From Sphingomonas sp. Root710 (GTDB lineage: Bacteria; Pseudomonadota; Alphaproteobacteria; Sphingomonadales; Sphingomonadaceae), in NCBI RefSeq assembly GCF_001429065.1, contig NZ_LMIB01000012.1, positions 1 to 64,000 of the forward strand: a DNA stretch of 64,000 nucleotides, written 5' to 3'. Below are positions 35,345-43,969 of the stretch, one piece after another. The notes beneath the pieces are model-generated. The model did not search any database and had not been told where the DNA came from. It saw only the letters and a program-made list of their open reading frames with translations. The position numbers and the translations under genes are program-made. The number at the start of each line of letters is the position of its first letter. Positions within the stretch are counted from its first letter, which is position 1.

Positions 35345-36301
35345 TTACGCGCCCGGCGATACCCGCAACGGCGCGCGCTCTCCTGCAGCGGCGGCGGCCA
35401 GACGCATCCGGCGCGCTTCATGCTTCAGCTCATCGGACAGCCAGTCCCGGTCATGCCCCCACAGGCTGGGCCCATGCTGCAATTCGCACGCCTGCCAGCT
35501 ATTCGGGTCGATATCGCGGCCGCCCCAGCCATATTCGATCAGGAAGCGCGACGGCGTGCGGATGTAGAAGGAGGTCATGTGATCGTTCGAATGCCGCCCC
35601 AGCGTGGCGGCGACGCGGCCGGGCTCCAGCTGGGCGAGATCATAGGCTTGGCCGACGTCGTCGAAGCCCGACAATTCGATCATCAGATGGTGCAGCCCGG
35701 GGCGGTCATTTTCGATCAGCGCCAGGCTGTGATGACGGGGACCGGTGTGGAAGAAATAGGCCTTGAACGGCCGCAGCGTATAATCGCTCAGCCGGAAGCC
35801 GAGCAGGTTGCGATAATAGGGCAGCAGCCGGTCGATATCGCCGACGTTGAGCACCGCATGCCCCATGCCGAGCGAGCCGGTGCGAAAGCCGAGGATCGGG
35901 CGACCGGGCGCGAACGGCGTGTCGGCCCGCGCCTGTCCGTGGAAGAACTCCAGCCGGTTGCCCGCCGGATCGATCGTCCAGGCCCCGTCACGAACCTGCC
36001 GCTCGGCCCGCAGCGCCGGGGACATCGCGATGACCTCATGCCCATCGCGTTCGATCCGCGCAGCGAGCGACTGGAGCGCCTCTGCATCGCGCACCTCCCA
36101 GCCATATTGATCGACACCGTCGTCATCCGCGGCGCGCAGCATGAGGCGCTGGGCGGCGTCGTCCATGCGGAACCCCAGCAATCCCGATGCCAACGGCTGC
36201 GCCTGCAGGCCGAGCAGCCCGGTGGCGAAGCCGCGCCAGTCGTCGAGCGCGGCGGTCCGCACCCCGACATAGCCGAGGCCGATGATCTCGCCGTCGCTCA
36301 T
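35345..36301 (-). CDS. type I extradiol ring-cleavage dioxygenase (BphC-like, VOC fold)
   Basis: This 318-residue two-domain VOC protein has the size of 2,3-dihydroxybiphenyl 1,2-dioxygenase. Iron ligands fall at H148 ('GMGHAVLNVGD'), H204/H205 ('GLHHLMIEL') and E256 ('SRFLIEYGWGG'). Second-shell H191, H241 and a Tyr near 246 are also in place. It should cleave a catechol next to one hydroxyl using Fe(II) and O2. Its ATG overlaps the TGA of the FAH gene (ATGA). The pair resembles catechol-type meta cleavage followed by hydrolysis of the product, but with a FAH-fold instead of the usual alpha/beta BphD hydrolase. Confidence 0.9.
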   Translation of the reverse strand: MSDGEIIGLGYVGVRTAALDDWRGFATGLLGLQAQPLASGLLGFRMDDAAQRLMLRAADDDGVDQYGWEVRDAEALQSLAARIERDGHEVIAMSPALRAERQVRDGAWTIDPAGNRLEFFHGQARADTPFAPGRPILGFRTGSLGMGHAVLNVGDIDRLLPYYRNLLGFRLSDYTLRPFKAYFFHTGPRHHSLALIENDRPGLHHLMIELSGFDDVGQAYDLAQLEPGRVAATLGRHSNDHMTSFYIRTPSRFLIEYGWGGRDIDPNSWQACELQHGPSLWGHDRDWLSDELKHEARRMRLAAAAAGERAPLRVSPGA

Positions 36302-37293
36302 CCGGCGCGATCGTAGCGCACGACCTCCTGCTCGATCGGCCCGAAGATGCTGTCGCCGCCGGCATCGGTCATGTCGATCTTCACCACATCGCCGAAGCGC
36401 AGGAATCCGGTCTTCGGGCTCCCGCTCTCGATCGTCTCCAGCATCCGCACCTCGGCGAGGCAGGAGGAGCCCACCGCCCGATCGCGGTTCGACACCGTGC
36501 CCGAGCCGACGATCGTCCCCGCGCCCAGCGCGCGGCTCTTCGCCGCATGCGCGATCAGGTCCGCGAAGTCGAAATTCATGTCGTGGCCGCCATTGGGCTC
36601 GCCCAGCCAGCTGCCGTTGACCCAGCTGCGCAGCGGCAGCGAAAGCTTGCGCCCGTCCCACGCCGCGCCAAGCTCGTCCGGAGTCACCGCGACAGCCGCG
36701 AAGGCCGTCGCCGGTTTTGACTGGAAGAAGCCGAACCCCTTGGCGAGTTCGCTCGGGATCAGGTTGCGCAGGCTGACATCGTTGAGGATCGTCACCAGCG
36801 CTATATGCCCTGTCGCCGCGTCGGCGGTGACGCCCATCGGCACGTCATTGGTGATCACTGCGATCTCGGCTTCCAGGTCGATGCCCCAGGCCTCGTCGGC
36901 GATCAGGATCGGATCGCGCGGGCCGGTCATCTGGTCGCTGCCGCCCTGATAGATCAGCGGGTCATGATAGAGCGATTCCGGCATTTCCGCGTTGCGGGCG
37001 CGGCGCACCAGCTCGGCATGTGAGAGATAGGCCGATCCGTCGCACCACTGATAGGCGCGCGGCAACGGGGCGGCGGCAGCGGCGGGATCGAACACGAAGG
37101 CATCGGCGATCTCGCCCGCCTCCAGCGCCTCGGCGCGCGCCCGCAGCCGGGGCTCCGCTTCCGCCCAGTCGTCGAGGGCCTGCTGCAGTGTGGCGGCGAT
37201 GTCGGCAACCCTTACCGCGCGGCGCAGATCGCGGCTGACCAGAACCAGCGCGCCATCGCGCGACGATGACGATGGCAATGTTGCGAGCTTCAT
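36298..37293 (-). CDS. fumarylacetoacetate hydrolase (FAH) family protein
   Basis: This 331-residue protein belongs to the longer FAH branch. Segments include 'YQGGSDQMTGPRDPILIADEAWGIDLEAEIAVITNDVPMG' (metal-binding Glu/Asp near 140), 'ILNDVSLRNLIPSELAKGFGFFQSKPATAF' and 'AGTIVGSGTVSNRD'. It is coupled to the extradiol dioxygenase and could hydrolyse the C-C bond of its ring-fission product (inference). AGGA lies 8 nt before ATG 37293. The promoter gap with the IclR gene contains a 15-bp palindrome. Confidence 0.87.
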   Translation of the reverse strand: MKLATLPSSSSRDGALVLVSRDLRRAVRVADIAATLQQALDDWAEAEPRLRARAEALEAGEIADAFVFDPAAAAAPLPRAYQWCDGSAYLSHAELVRRARNAEMPESLYHDPLIYQGGSDQMTGPRDPILIADEAWGIDLEAEIAVITNDVPMGVTADAATGHIALVTILNDVSLRNLIPSELAKGFGFFQSKPATAFAAVAVTPDELGAAWDGRKLSLPLRSWVNGSWLGEPNGGHDMNFDFADLIAHAAKSRALGAGTIVGSGTVSNRDRAVGSSCLAEVRMLETIESGSPKTGFLRFGDVVKIDMTDAGGDSIFGPIEQEVVRYDRAG

Positions 37294-37314
37294 ATGGCGT
37301 TCCTATAATTCGAA

Positions 37315-37329
37315 TCTCATTAAATGAGA
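37315..37329. promoter_or_regulatory. 15-bp palindromic operator, probably for the IclR regulator
   Basis: TCTCATTAAATGAGA is a perfect palindrome in the AT-rich 139-bp gap between the divergent FAH/dioxygenase operon and the IclR gene. Half sites of the form AATCTCAT recur at about 37356-37373. IclR proteins typically bind palindromes of this length next to their own gene. Confidence 0.6.
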
Positions 37330-37432
37330 CTTATCATATAAATAATGCCATTTTCAATCTCATCAATCTCTCATATATCAAATATAGTGAATTTTCTCAG
37401 GCTGCTTGCCGTTCAGGAGGCCCGTTCATCCG

Positions 37433-38164
37433 ATGCATGTCCTGACCCGGATATTGGGCATCCTCGACCTGTTCGATCCTGACCGGCCCTTCTGGACCAG
37501 CGAACAGATCATGGAGGCGACCGGCTTCAGCCGTCCCACCACCTTCCGCTACCTCAAGGAACTGCGTCAGAGCGGACTGCTGGCGCGGTTCGGCGGCGGT
37601 TACGTGCTGGGCGCCAAGGCGGTGAAGCTCGATCATGTGATCCGCCAGTCGGACCCGCTGCTCCACCTGTTCCAGCCGATCCTCGGACGGCTGCGCGACG
37701 ACACCGAATGCGACGCGATCTTCGCGACCCTGCTCGGCGACGATTTCTTCGCGACGATCCACGAACAGGGCGGCGCCGCGATCGTCAACTGGTCGCGCGG
37801 GCGGCCGATGCCGCTCACTCGTGGTGCCGGCGGCCTGGCGGTGCTCGCCGCCCTGCCCGCCGCGCAGCAGAAGCGCTTTCTTGCCCAGGCGGGACTGGAG
37901 GGCGACGCGCTCGCCACGTTCCGGGCCCAACTCAAGGCTATCGCCAAACAGGGCTATGCGGTGTCGCTGGGCGCGCTCGACGATGACAATGTCGGTATCG
38001 CGGTGCCGGTGCTGCTGGCGGGCGCGCCACCCGCGGCACTGATCCTGGTGATGAGCCACAAGCGCTATCAGACCAGCGACCTCGCGGTCATCGCCGGGAT
38101 GTTGCAGCGCTGCCGCGCCGAGATGATCGCGGCCTATGCCCCCGTCGAACGAAAGGCGGACTGA
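37433..38164 (+). CDS. IclR family transcriptional regulator
   Basis: This 243-residue protein has an N-terminal winged HTH ('ILGILDLFDPDRPFWTSEQIMEATGFSRPTTFRYLKELRQSGLL', about 6-48) and a C-terminal effector domain of the GAF-like IclR kind. It probably controls the divergent FAH-dioxygenase operon through the palindrome in the gap. AGGAGG is 12 nt before ATG 37433; a TTG at 37406 would overlap it and is less likely. It is the first gene of a coupled set with CMD and LuxR genes. Confidence 0.87.
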   Translation: MHVLTRILGILDLFDPDRPFWTSEQIMEATGFSRPTTFRYLKELRQSGLLARFGGGYVLGAKAVKLDHVIRQSDPLLHLFQPILGRLRDDTECDAIFATLLGDDFFATIHEQGGAAIVNWSRGRPMPLTRGAGGLAVLAALPAAQQKRFLAQAGLEGDALATFRAQLKAIAKQGYAVSLGALDDDNVGIAVPVLLAGAPPAALILVMSHKRYQTSDLAVIAGMLQRCRAEMIAAYAPVERKAD

Positions 38165-38715
38165 TGACGAACTGCTTCGCACCGCTCGGCGACACCGAAT
38201 GGCCGCCCGCGCTGGAGGATATGCGCGGGGGCTTCGCGACCGGGCTCAACGTCTACCGCGTCATGGCGCACAACCCCGCACTGCTCGCCGCCTGGCGCGA
38301 CTTCCGCAACCATGTCGTCCTGAACAACCGCCTCGATCCGCCCTCGCTCGAAATCGTCATCCTGCGTACGGGATTCCGGCGCGGATCGCGTTATGAGTGG
38401 ATGCAGCATATCGTACGGGGCCGCGCCGCCGGTCTCGACGACCGCCGGATTGCCGCCGCCACGCGGCCGCCCGATCAGGCGGCATCGGCGGAGGACGCGA
38501 TGCTGATGCGCTGCGTCGATGCGCTCGTCGATGCCAACCGGCTCCCCGCCGACCTCCGGCGCGAACTAACCGCGCGCTTTGGCAAAGAGGGCGTACTCGA
38601 CATGATCGCCACCGTCGGCATGTATTCGACCCTCGCCTGGCTGCTGGAAAGCCTCGGCACCCCGATCGATGTCGATATCGCGGTGGCGCTCGACCGGGCT
38701 CCCCTCGCGCCATGA
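38164..38715 (+). CDS. carboxymuconolactone decarboxylase family protein
   Basis: This 183-residue protein has the CMD segment 'LEIVILRTGFRRGSRYEWMQHIVRGRAAGLDDRRI', where Tyr-Glu-Trp and the downstream His are conserved. No Cys pair is present, so it is not an AhpD-type peroxidase. It overlaps the IclR stop (TGATG) and the LuxR start (ATGA), so it is made with both regulators. In such a setting it may act on a lactone or serve as a ligand-processing protein (inference). Confidence 0.8.
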   Translation: MTNCFAPLGDTEWPPALEDMRGGFATGLNVYRVMAHNPALLAAWRDFRNHVVLNNRLDPPSLEIVILRTGFRRGSRYEWMQHIVRGRAAGLDDRRIAAATRPPDQAASAEDAMLMRCVDALVDANRLPADLRRELTARFGKEGVLDMIATVGMYSTLAWLLESLGTPIDVDIAVALDRAPLAP

Positions 38716-39461
38716 GCGCCGCCCCCCCTCTCCCTGTCGCGCAGCTGATCGACGCGATCGCCGATTGCGTTCCCGTCACCGGCGCGGAGGAGTTCACCGA
38801 GCATTTCCTGAACGTCGTCCGCTCGGCGGGCGCGGGCCAGGTCACCGCCTTCGCCTATGAAAAGGACGGGGTGAACTGCCTGCTCAGCCGCAACTTCCTG
38901 TCCGAGGACAAGGGCGGAACGCTGGCGGCAGCCTATGTCGAGGGCTGGTTCCGCGACGATCCGCTGTTCGAGCGGGCAATGGCGATGGACGCGGGCGGCT
39001 GCGCGGTCGAGCGACTGGAGGACCTGATCCCCAGCCTCAGCCCCGATTATTTCGACATGTTCTTCGGCGGCGCGGGTTTCCGCACCAAGGTCGCCGTGCT
39101 CGTCGCCCAAGGCTCGCTCAGGATGGTGCTGAACCTCTATTTCGAGCGCGATGCCGCCGATCCCGCCGCACAGGCGCCCGACGGTATCGAGACCGGCCTC
39201 TACCGGCTGATCGGCCGGACGCTCGCCACCCATTTCCTGCGGCTCAGCCTGCCCGCCTTCCCGCTCCCGCTCACCGTGCTGTCCGAGCGCGAGAGGCAGG
39301 TCTGCATCGGCATGCTGGCGGGCAAGAAGGCCGAGATCATCGCCGAGGAGATCGGCGTCGGCCCCAGCAGCGTCGTCACCTATCGCCAGCGCGCCTATCA
39401 GAAGCTCGGCATATCATCGCGGGGACAGCTCTTCTCGATCTGCGGCTCCTGGCACCCCTAG
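38712..39461 (+). CDS. LuxR family transcriptional regulator (orphan type)
   Basis: This 249-residue protein has a C-terminal LuxR HTH ('LTVLSERERQVCIGMLAGKKAEIIAEEIGVGPSSVVTYRQRAYQKLGI', about 193-240). The N-terminal ~190 residues form a PAS/autoinducer-like domain without a recognisable acyl-homoserine-lactone pocket. No luxI synthase is nearby. It is a candidate for the CTGTCC-N11-GGACAG palindromes at 43.8 and 45.7 kb (inference only). Its 3' end overlaps the convergent serine-hydrolase gene by 4 bp. Confidence 0.85.
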   Translation: MSAAPPLPVAQLIDAIADCVPVTGAEEFTEHFLNVVRSAGAGQVTAFAYEKDGVNCLLSRNFLSEDKGGTLAAAYVEGWFRDDPLFERAMAMDAGGCAVERLEDLIPSLSPDYFDMFFGGAGFRTKVAVLVAQGSLRMVLNLYFERDAADPAAQAPDGIETGLYRLIGRTLATHFLRLSLPAFPLPLTVLSERERQVCIGMLAGKKAEIIAEEIGVGPSSVVTYRQRAYQKLGISSRGQLFSICGSWHP

Positions 39462-40660
39462 GCCAGCCCCATCGCCCGATAGACCGCGATATGCAGTTGG
39501 TCGCGCAGCATCTTCGCGCTGGGCGGGAATAGCTGGGTCATGAAGGTGACGGTCAGCCGGTTCTCCGGATCGACCCAGAAGGTCGTGCTCGCCCCGCCGC
39601 CCCAGCTATATTCGCCCCTGAACACCGGCACGCCGTTGCCCGGCGGTTCGAGCGCGACCGCGCCGCCCAGCCCGAAGCCCATTCCGTCCCCGGTCCCGCC
39701 AAGCCCCCAGGTCGCGAGCGCGGGCAGCTCGTCGAGCTGTTCGGGCGCGAGCTGGTTGGTCATCATTGCGCGGACCGAATCCCGCGACAGCACCGCCCCG
39801 CCGCCCTGCAGCAGCATCTCCGCGAAACGGCCATAGTCGTCGATGGTCGAAACCAATCCTCCGCCCCCGGCAAAACCCGGCACCGGCTTCAGCAACGGGC
39901 TCTCGGCACCGCTCTGGAGCAGCTGAAGGCCGCCGCCCGCCTTCGGGCCATAGAGCGAGGCGAGCCGGTTGCCCTTCCCCGCGCCGACGCTGAAACCGGT
40001 GTCGGCCATTCCCAGCGGCGCGAACAGCCGGTCGCGCAGGAAGGCGTCGAGCTTCCGTCCGCTGGCCCGCTCGATCACGATCCCCGCCACCTCCAGCGAC
40101 ATGCTGTAATGCCAGCGTTCGCCCGGCTGGAACAGCAGCGGCAGGCCCGCCAGCGTTCGGGTGAGTCCGTCGAGACCGCCCAGCGCCGGATCGAAGCGCC
40201 AGTCCTCGTGCAGGCCGATGCCCGGATCGGCGGCATAGAGCGCGGCAACCGGATTGCCGGGGTGGAACCAGTAGGAGAAGCCGGCGCTGTGGGTAAGCAG
40301 ATGACGGACGGTCATCGCCCGCGCTGGCGTGGTCCGCACGGTGTCGCCGTCCTGTCCCGCATAGACCCCTAACGCGGCGAACTCGGGCACGATATCGGCG
40401 ACCGCATCGTCGAGCCCCAGCACGCCGTCATCGGCCAGGAGCATCGTCGCCGCCGCAACGATGGGCTTGGTCATCGAATAGAGCCGGAAGATCGTGTCAC
40501 GCTCGACCGGCCGGCCACTCGCGAGATCGCGGGGGCCCGCCTGATGGTAGAACAGCTCCTCCCCCGCCTGGCGGATCAGCACGCTCGCGCCCGGCAGGTC
40601 GCCCGAAGACGCGAGATCGTCGAGCAGCGCAGCGACCGGGCCAAATCGCGAAACCATCAT
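39458..40660 (-). CDS. serine hydrolase, class C beta-lactamase family
   Basis: This 400-residue protein has nucleophile motif S62-M-T-K65 ('RLYSMTKP'), a 'HYSMSLEVAG' stretch where the Tyr acts as base and a C-terminal W-G-G in place of K-T-G ('YSWGGGAST'). These are features of EstB/LovD-like esterases rather than of antibiotic-hydrolysing AmpC. There is no signal peptide, so it is cytoplasmic. It is coupled to the upstream alpha/beta hydrolase by an ATGA overlap; the two probably hydrolyse esters or lactones. Confidence 0.87.
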   Translation of the reverse strand: MMVSRFGPVAALLDDLASSGDLPGASVLIRQAGEELFYHQAGPRDLASGRPVERDTIFRLYSMTKPIVAAATMLLADDGVLGLDDAVADIVPEFAALGVYAGQDGDTVRTTPARAMTVRHLLTHSAGFSYWFHPGNPVAALYAADPGIGLHEDWRFDPALGGLDGLTRTLAGLPLLFQPGERWHYSMSLEVAGIVIERASGRKLDAFLRDRLFAPLGMADTGFSVGAGKGNRLASLYGPKAGGGLQLLQSGAESPLLKPVPGFAGGGGLVSTIDDYGRFAEMLLQGGGAVLSRDSVRAMMTNQLAPEQLDELPALATWGLGGTGDGMGFGLGGAVALEPPGNGVPVFRGEYSWGGGASTTFWVDPENRLTVTFMTQLFPPSAKMLRDQLHIAVYRAMGLA

Positions 40661-41490
40661 TTCTTCTCCTGAAGATCGGCGAGAGCCAGCACGTCCCGGT
40701 CATGATCGAGGAAGGCGATGACCTCGCGCGCGGTCATCGCGACGGCCTCGTTGGGCAGCATATGGCCCTCGCTCGAGAAGACCACTTCCTTGCAGCGCCG
40801 CAGCTTGCGCGCCATGTCGTGCTGCCGCGCAGGCGGAACAACCGTGTCGCGCTCGCCGCAGAGCAGCAGCACCGGCGCGGCGATCTCGCCCAGCCGGTCG
40901 TCGATCGAGGTCCGGCTGTTCTCTTCCTGCAGGGCACGCAGCACGCCGATGTCGATCGCGCCGATCGCATCGACGATCAGCTCGATCTCGTCGCCCGGCG
41001 GGCGAACGAACATATGGCTGAAGCCCGCGCGCATCAGGTCGCGCTCATGCTTGTGGGCGATGAGGAATTCGAGCGCTTCCACCGGATCGCTGCGCGGGTC
41101 CGCGGGGCCGGGCGCGAGCAGGCACAGCGCCGAGAAGAACCCCGGATGACGGATCGCCGCAAGAAGGCCGGTGAAGCCCCCCAGCGAGTGGCCGACATAA
41201 GCGGGCCGGTCGAGGCCAAGTGCCCGCGCGAAGGCGACGACATCGTCGGCCAGCCCGTTGAGCGTCCAGTCCCGATACGCCGCCGCCGACGCGCCATGGC
41301 CGCGCAAGTCCAGCGCATAGACCGCATAGCGCCGCGCGAGCAGATCGATCAGCGGCGCGTAGATCCCGCTGGTCGAAGACATCAGGCCGCCATGCACGAA
41401 GATCAGCGACGGTTTGCCCGTCCCCGCGCCATGGACCGAATAGCCGAGATCCATGCCATCTATCGATATCCGCTCTATCTGGTCCGCCAC
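40657..41490 (-). CDS. alpha/beta hydrolase
   Basis: This 277-residue alpha/beta-fold enzyme has 'LIFVHGGLMSS' (oxyanion), nucleophile elbow G-H-S102-L-G-G, acid in 'LLLCGERDTVVPP' and His in 'VFSSEGHMLPNEA'. It could be an esterase, lactonase or C-C hydrolase of the MhpC/BphD kind. GTG 41490 is chosen because GGAG lies 7 nt before it; the open frame reaches further back to 41547. It lies 68 bp after the TonB-receptor gene on the same strand. Confidence 0.87.
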   Translation of the reverse strand: MADQIERISIDGMDLGYSVHGAGTGKPSLIFVHGGLMSSTSGIYAPLIDLLARRYAVYALDLRGHGASAAAYRDWTLNGLADDVVAFARALGLDRPAYVGHSLGGFTGLLAAIRHPGFFSALCLLAPGPADPRSDPVEALEFLIAHKHERDLMRAGFSHMFVRPPGDEIELIVDAIGAIDIGVLRALQEENSRTSIDDRLGEIAAPVLLLCGERDTVVPPARQHDMARKLRRCKEVVFSSEGHMLPNEAVAMTAREVIAFLDHDRDVLALADLQEKK

Positions 41491-41558
41491 GCTGCCACTC
41501 CGTAAATATCGGGGCGGCCCGAGGATATTCCTCGAAGCCGCCCGCAAACCGTCTTACA

Positions 41559-43784
41559 TCAGAACTTCGCACCCAGCGTAACGCCATAGGTGCGCGGCGC
41601 GCCGACGTGCCGGAAGACCCCCTGATTGGCTTCTGCGATGCCGGTAGAATAGGTCTCATCGGTCAGGTTCTTGCCCCACAGCCGGGCCGAGAAGCGGTCG
41701 CTGGGGTCGGTCCACTGCACCGACGCGTTCAACAGCCCAAGGCTGGGCTGGAAGGCGAAATTGTCCGCCGAGGCATACCAGCGGCTGGTGTAGGAATAGA
41801 GGATGTTGAAGTTCAGCGAGCCTGCCGCGAACCCGGTCTTGTAGCTAGCGCCGACATTATAGGACCATGCGGGAGTCTGGCCGAGCTTATTGCCCTTCGC
41901 CGACTGGTTGCAGAAGCTTCCCGGCGGGGCGAGGCAACCGCCGAAACCCGAGAAATAGGGCGCGTCTGGATAGGACGAGAAACGGCCATGGATATAGCCG
42001 AGCCCGCCGTTGAGCGAGATGCCGTTACCCAGCGCCCAGTCTGCGTCGAAATCAAGACCGTAGATCTTGGCCTTCGCGCCATTGCCGATCAGCGAGTTGC
42101 CGCCAGCATAGTTGGTCACCTGGATGTTCGAATATTTATAGTCGAAGGCCGCGATGTTGAACCGCAGCCGCCGGTCGAACAACTGCATCTTCAGCCCGGC
42201 TTCGGCCGCCTTGATATTCTCCGGCTTATAGGGCGGATTGGCCGAGGAGTTGAGGTTGTAGCCGCCGCTCTTGAAGCCGGTATTGTAGCTCAGATAACCC
42301 AGGATATCGGATGTGAACTTGCGATCGAGCGCGACACGATAGTTGAACCGCTTGAAATCGACTTTCGCCGGAAAGCCCGAGCCGGGCAGCGGCAGCGGAT
42401 GGACCACCGCCACCGCACCGCCGATCAGGATCGTCTCGGTGCCGCCGATCCGCCGGTCCTCATAGGTGAAGCGCCCGCCCAGCGTCAGGGTGGTGCGGTC
42501 GGCGATCTCGTAGCTGGCCTGGCCATAGACCGCCGCCGAGCGCGTCTTCGCCTGATTGTCGAAGCGGATGAAGAAGGGCGCGCCGGGCACCGGCGATGCG
42601 CCGCCTTCCAGCACGATGCTGACATCGTCATATTCATCCTTGGCGGCGAACAGATAGACGCCCGCCACCCATTTGAGCGGCCCGCCCTGCGCCGAGGACA
42701 ATTGCAATTCCTGGCTCAGCTGCCGGGCTCGCACCGGGCCATGCTGCGGCCCGCAGCAGCTGATCAGCGCGACCGGGGTCAGATCGAGATCGAGGTCGAA
42801 CGAATAGCGGCTCTTGCGGAAAGCCGTGATGCTCTGGAAGGCCACCGCGCCCAGGTCATGATTGACCTGCAATGACACGCCCCCCGCACGCAACCGGCTG
42901 TCGCCATCGACGTTGCTGTTGATGTCATAGGCGCCGCCAAGGTCATAAGGCCCGCCGAAGAACGGGTTGTTGAACGATAGCGGATAGCCCGCATACCAAT
43001 GCTGCACGTCACGGGCCTTGCGGTCGGCATAGTCGATCGCGAGCCGGATCTTGGTGGCGTCACCGGGCTCGAACAGCAGCTTGGAGCGCAGGGCGAGGTC
43101 GCGATCGGTGCGGTTGACGTCGCGGCCGTCGAACAGGTTGGTGCCCCAGCCGTCGCCCTGATGCTCATAGCGTATGGCGAGATCGGCGGCGATGCTCTCG
43201 CCGAGGCCCGCCGTCATATAGGCATTGGCGGTGACCGTCTGGTAATTGGCGTAGCTCAGGTCGATCGACGCCGCCGGGTCATGCCTGGGATCCTTGGTGA
43301 TCACCTGGATCAGGCCGCCGGTGGCGTTGCGCCCGAACAGGGTGCCTTGCGGCCCCTTCAGCACCTCGACCCGCTCGATATTGTTGAGCGTCAGCAGCGA
43401 GGACGTACCGCTTGCGATGTAGACGCCGTCGACATAGGTCGCGACGGGATTTTCCACGCCCGGACCGGAGAAATCGGTGCCGACGCCGCGGATGTGCGGC
43501 TGGATCGTCCCCGCCACCTGGGTGAGCGACAGGCTCGGCGTCACCGCGCCCAGATCCGCCGCGCTGGTGATGTTCGTCGCTGCCAGCCGCGCCGACGAGA
43601 CCGCCGTGATCGCGACCGGTACGTCCTGGAGATTCTCGCGGCGCTTCTGCGCGGTGACGATGATCTCCTCCAGCCCGTCGGCCTGCCCGGCGCCGACCGC
43701 GGCCGGCGTCTCCTGCGCCTGTGCGTAGCCCGGAAACGCCATCATCGCAGCCAGCGAGACCGCCGCATGGAAACTCTTGCGCAT
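41559..43784 (-). CDS. TonB-dependent outer-membrane receptor
   Basis: This 741-residue receptor starts at ATG 43784 after GGGGGAGGG. It has a signal peptide ending in A-Q-A, plug motif 'EEIIVTAQKRRENLQDVPVAITAV', 'VEVLKGPQGTLFGRNATGGLIQV' and a barrel that ends in 'YGVTLGAKF'. It is a second sphingomonad-type substrate receptor. It heads an operon that continues into the alpha/beta and serine hydrolases, suggesting uptake of an ester. A palindromic operator lies about 65 bp upstream. Confidence 0.92.
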   Translation of the reverse strand: MRKSFHAAVSLAAMMAFPGYAQAQETPAAVGAGQADGLEEIIVTAQKRRENLQDVPVAITAVSSARLAATNITSAADLGAVTPSLSLTQVAGTIQPHIRGVGTDFSGPGVENPVATYVDGVYIASGTSSLLTLNNIERVEVLKGPQGTLFGRNATGGLIQVITKDPRHDPAASIDLSYANYQTVTANAYMTAGLGESIAADLAIRYEHQGDGWGTNLFDGRDVNRTDRDLALRSKLLFEPGDATKIRLAIDYADRKARDVQHWYAGYPLSFNNPFFGGPYDLGGAYDINSNVDGDSRLRAGGVSLQVNHDLGAVAFQSITAFRKSRYSFDLDLDLTPVALISCCGPQHGPVRARQLSQELQLSSAQGGPLKWVAGVYLFAAKDEYDDVSIVLEGGASPVPGAPFFIRFDNQAKTRSAAVYGQASYEIADRTTLTLGGRFTYEDRRIGGTETILIGGAVAVVHPLPLPGSGFPAKVDFKRFNYRVALDRKFTSDILGYLSYNTGFKSGGYNLNSSANPPYKPENIKAAEAGLKMQLFDRRLRFNIAAFDYKYSNIQVTNYAGGNSLIGNGAKAKIYGLDFDADWALGNGISLNGGLGYIHGRFSSYPDAPYFSGFGGCLAPPGSFCNQSAKGNKLGQTPAWSYNVGASYKTGFAAGSLNFNILYSYTSRWYASADNFAFQPSLGLLNASVQWTDPSDRFSARLWGKNLTDETYSTGIAEANQGVFRHVGAPRTYGVTLGAKF

Positions 43785-43848
43785 ATATCCCTCCCCCGAA
43801 TTTGATTTCTCGTGCCCTATATTCATGTCACGGCATCGGCCCGGCGGT

Positions 43849-43871
43849 CTGTCCTCAATAAGAGGGGACAG
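43849..43871. promoter_or_regulatory. CTGTCC-N11-GGACAG palindrome upstream of TonB receptor
   Basis: CTGTCCTC and GAGGGGACAG flank a short AT-rich centre. The sequence recurs inverted at 45678-45700 with one centre base changed. Located in the 185-bp gap between the receptor and the CocE gene; the remaining gap shows no gene. Confidence 0.6.
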
Positions 43872-43969
43872 GTTTCGCATCCCCGCCCTGCAGGGCGCGA
43901 CGGCCCGTTGCCCGCCGCATGGGCCTGACCTCGCCGGGGAACGCCCCCGTCAGATTCGCGCAATTCCGA

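Noticed and set aside
35345-36661. N-terminal extension of the extradiol dioxygenase to 36661
   Set aside because: The extension overlaps the FAH gene in another frame, while ATG 36301 is in an ATGA overlap and gives the family length.
39458-40660. Antibiotic-resistance beta-lactamase
   Set aside because: No signal peptide, W-G-G in place of K-T-G, and coupling to an alpha/beta hydrolase point to an esterase-type serine hydrolase.
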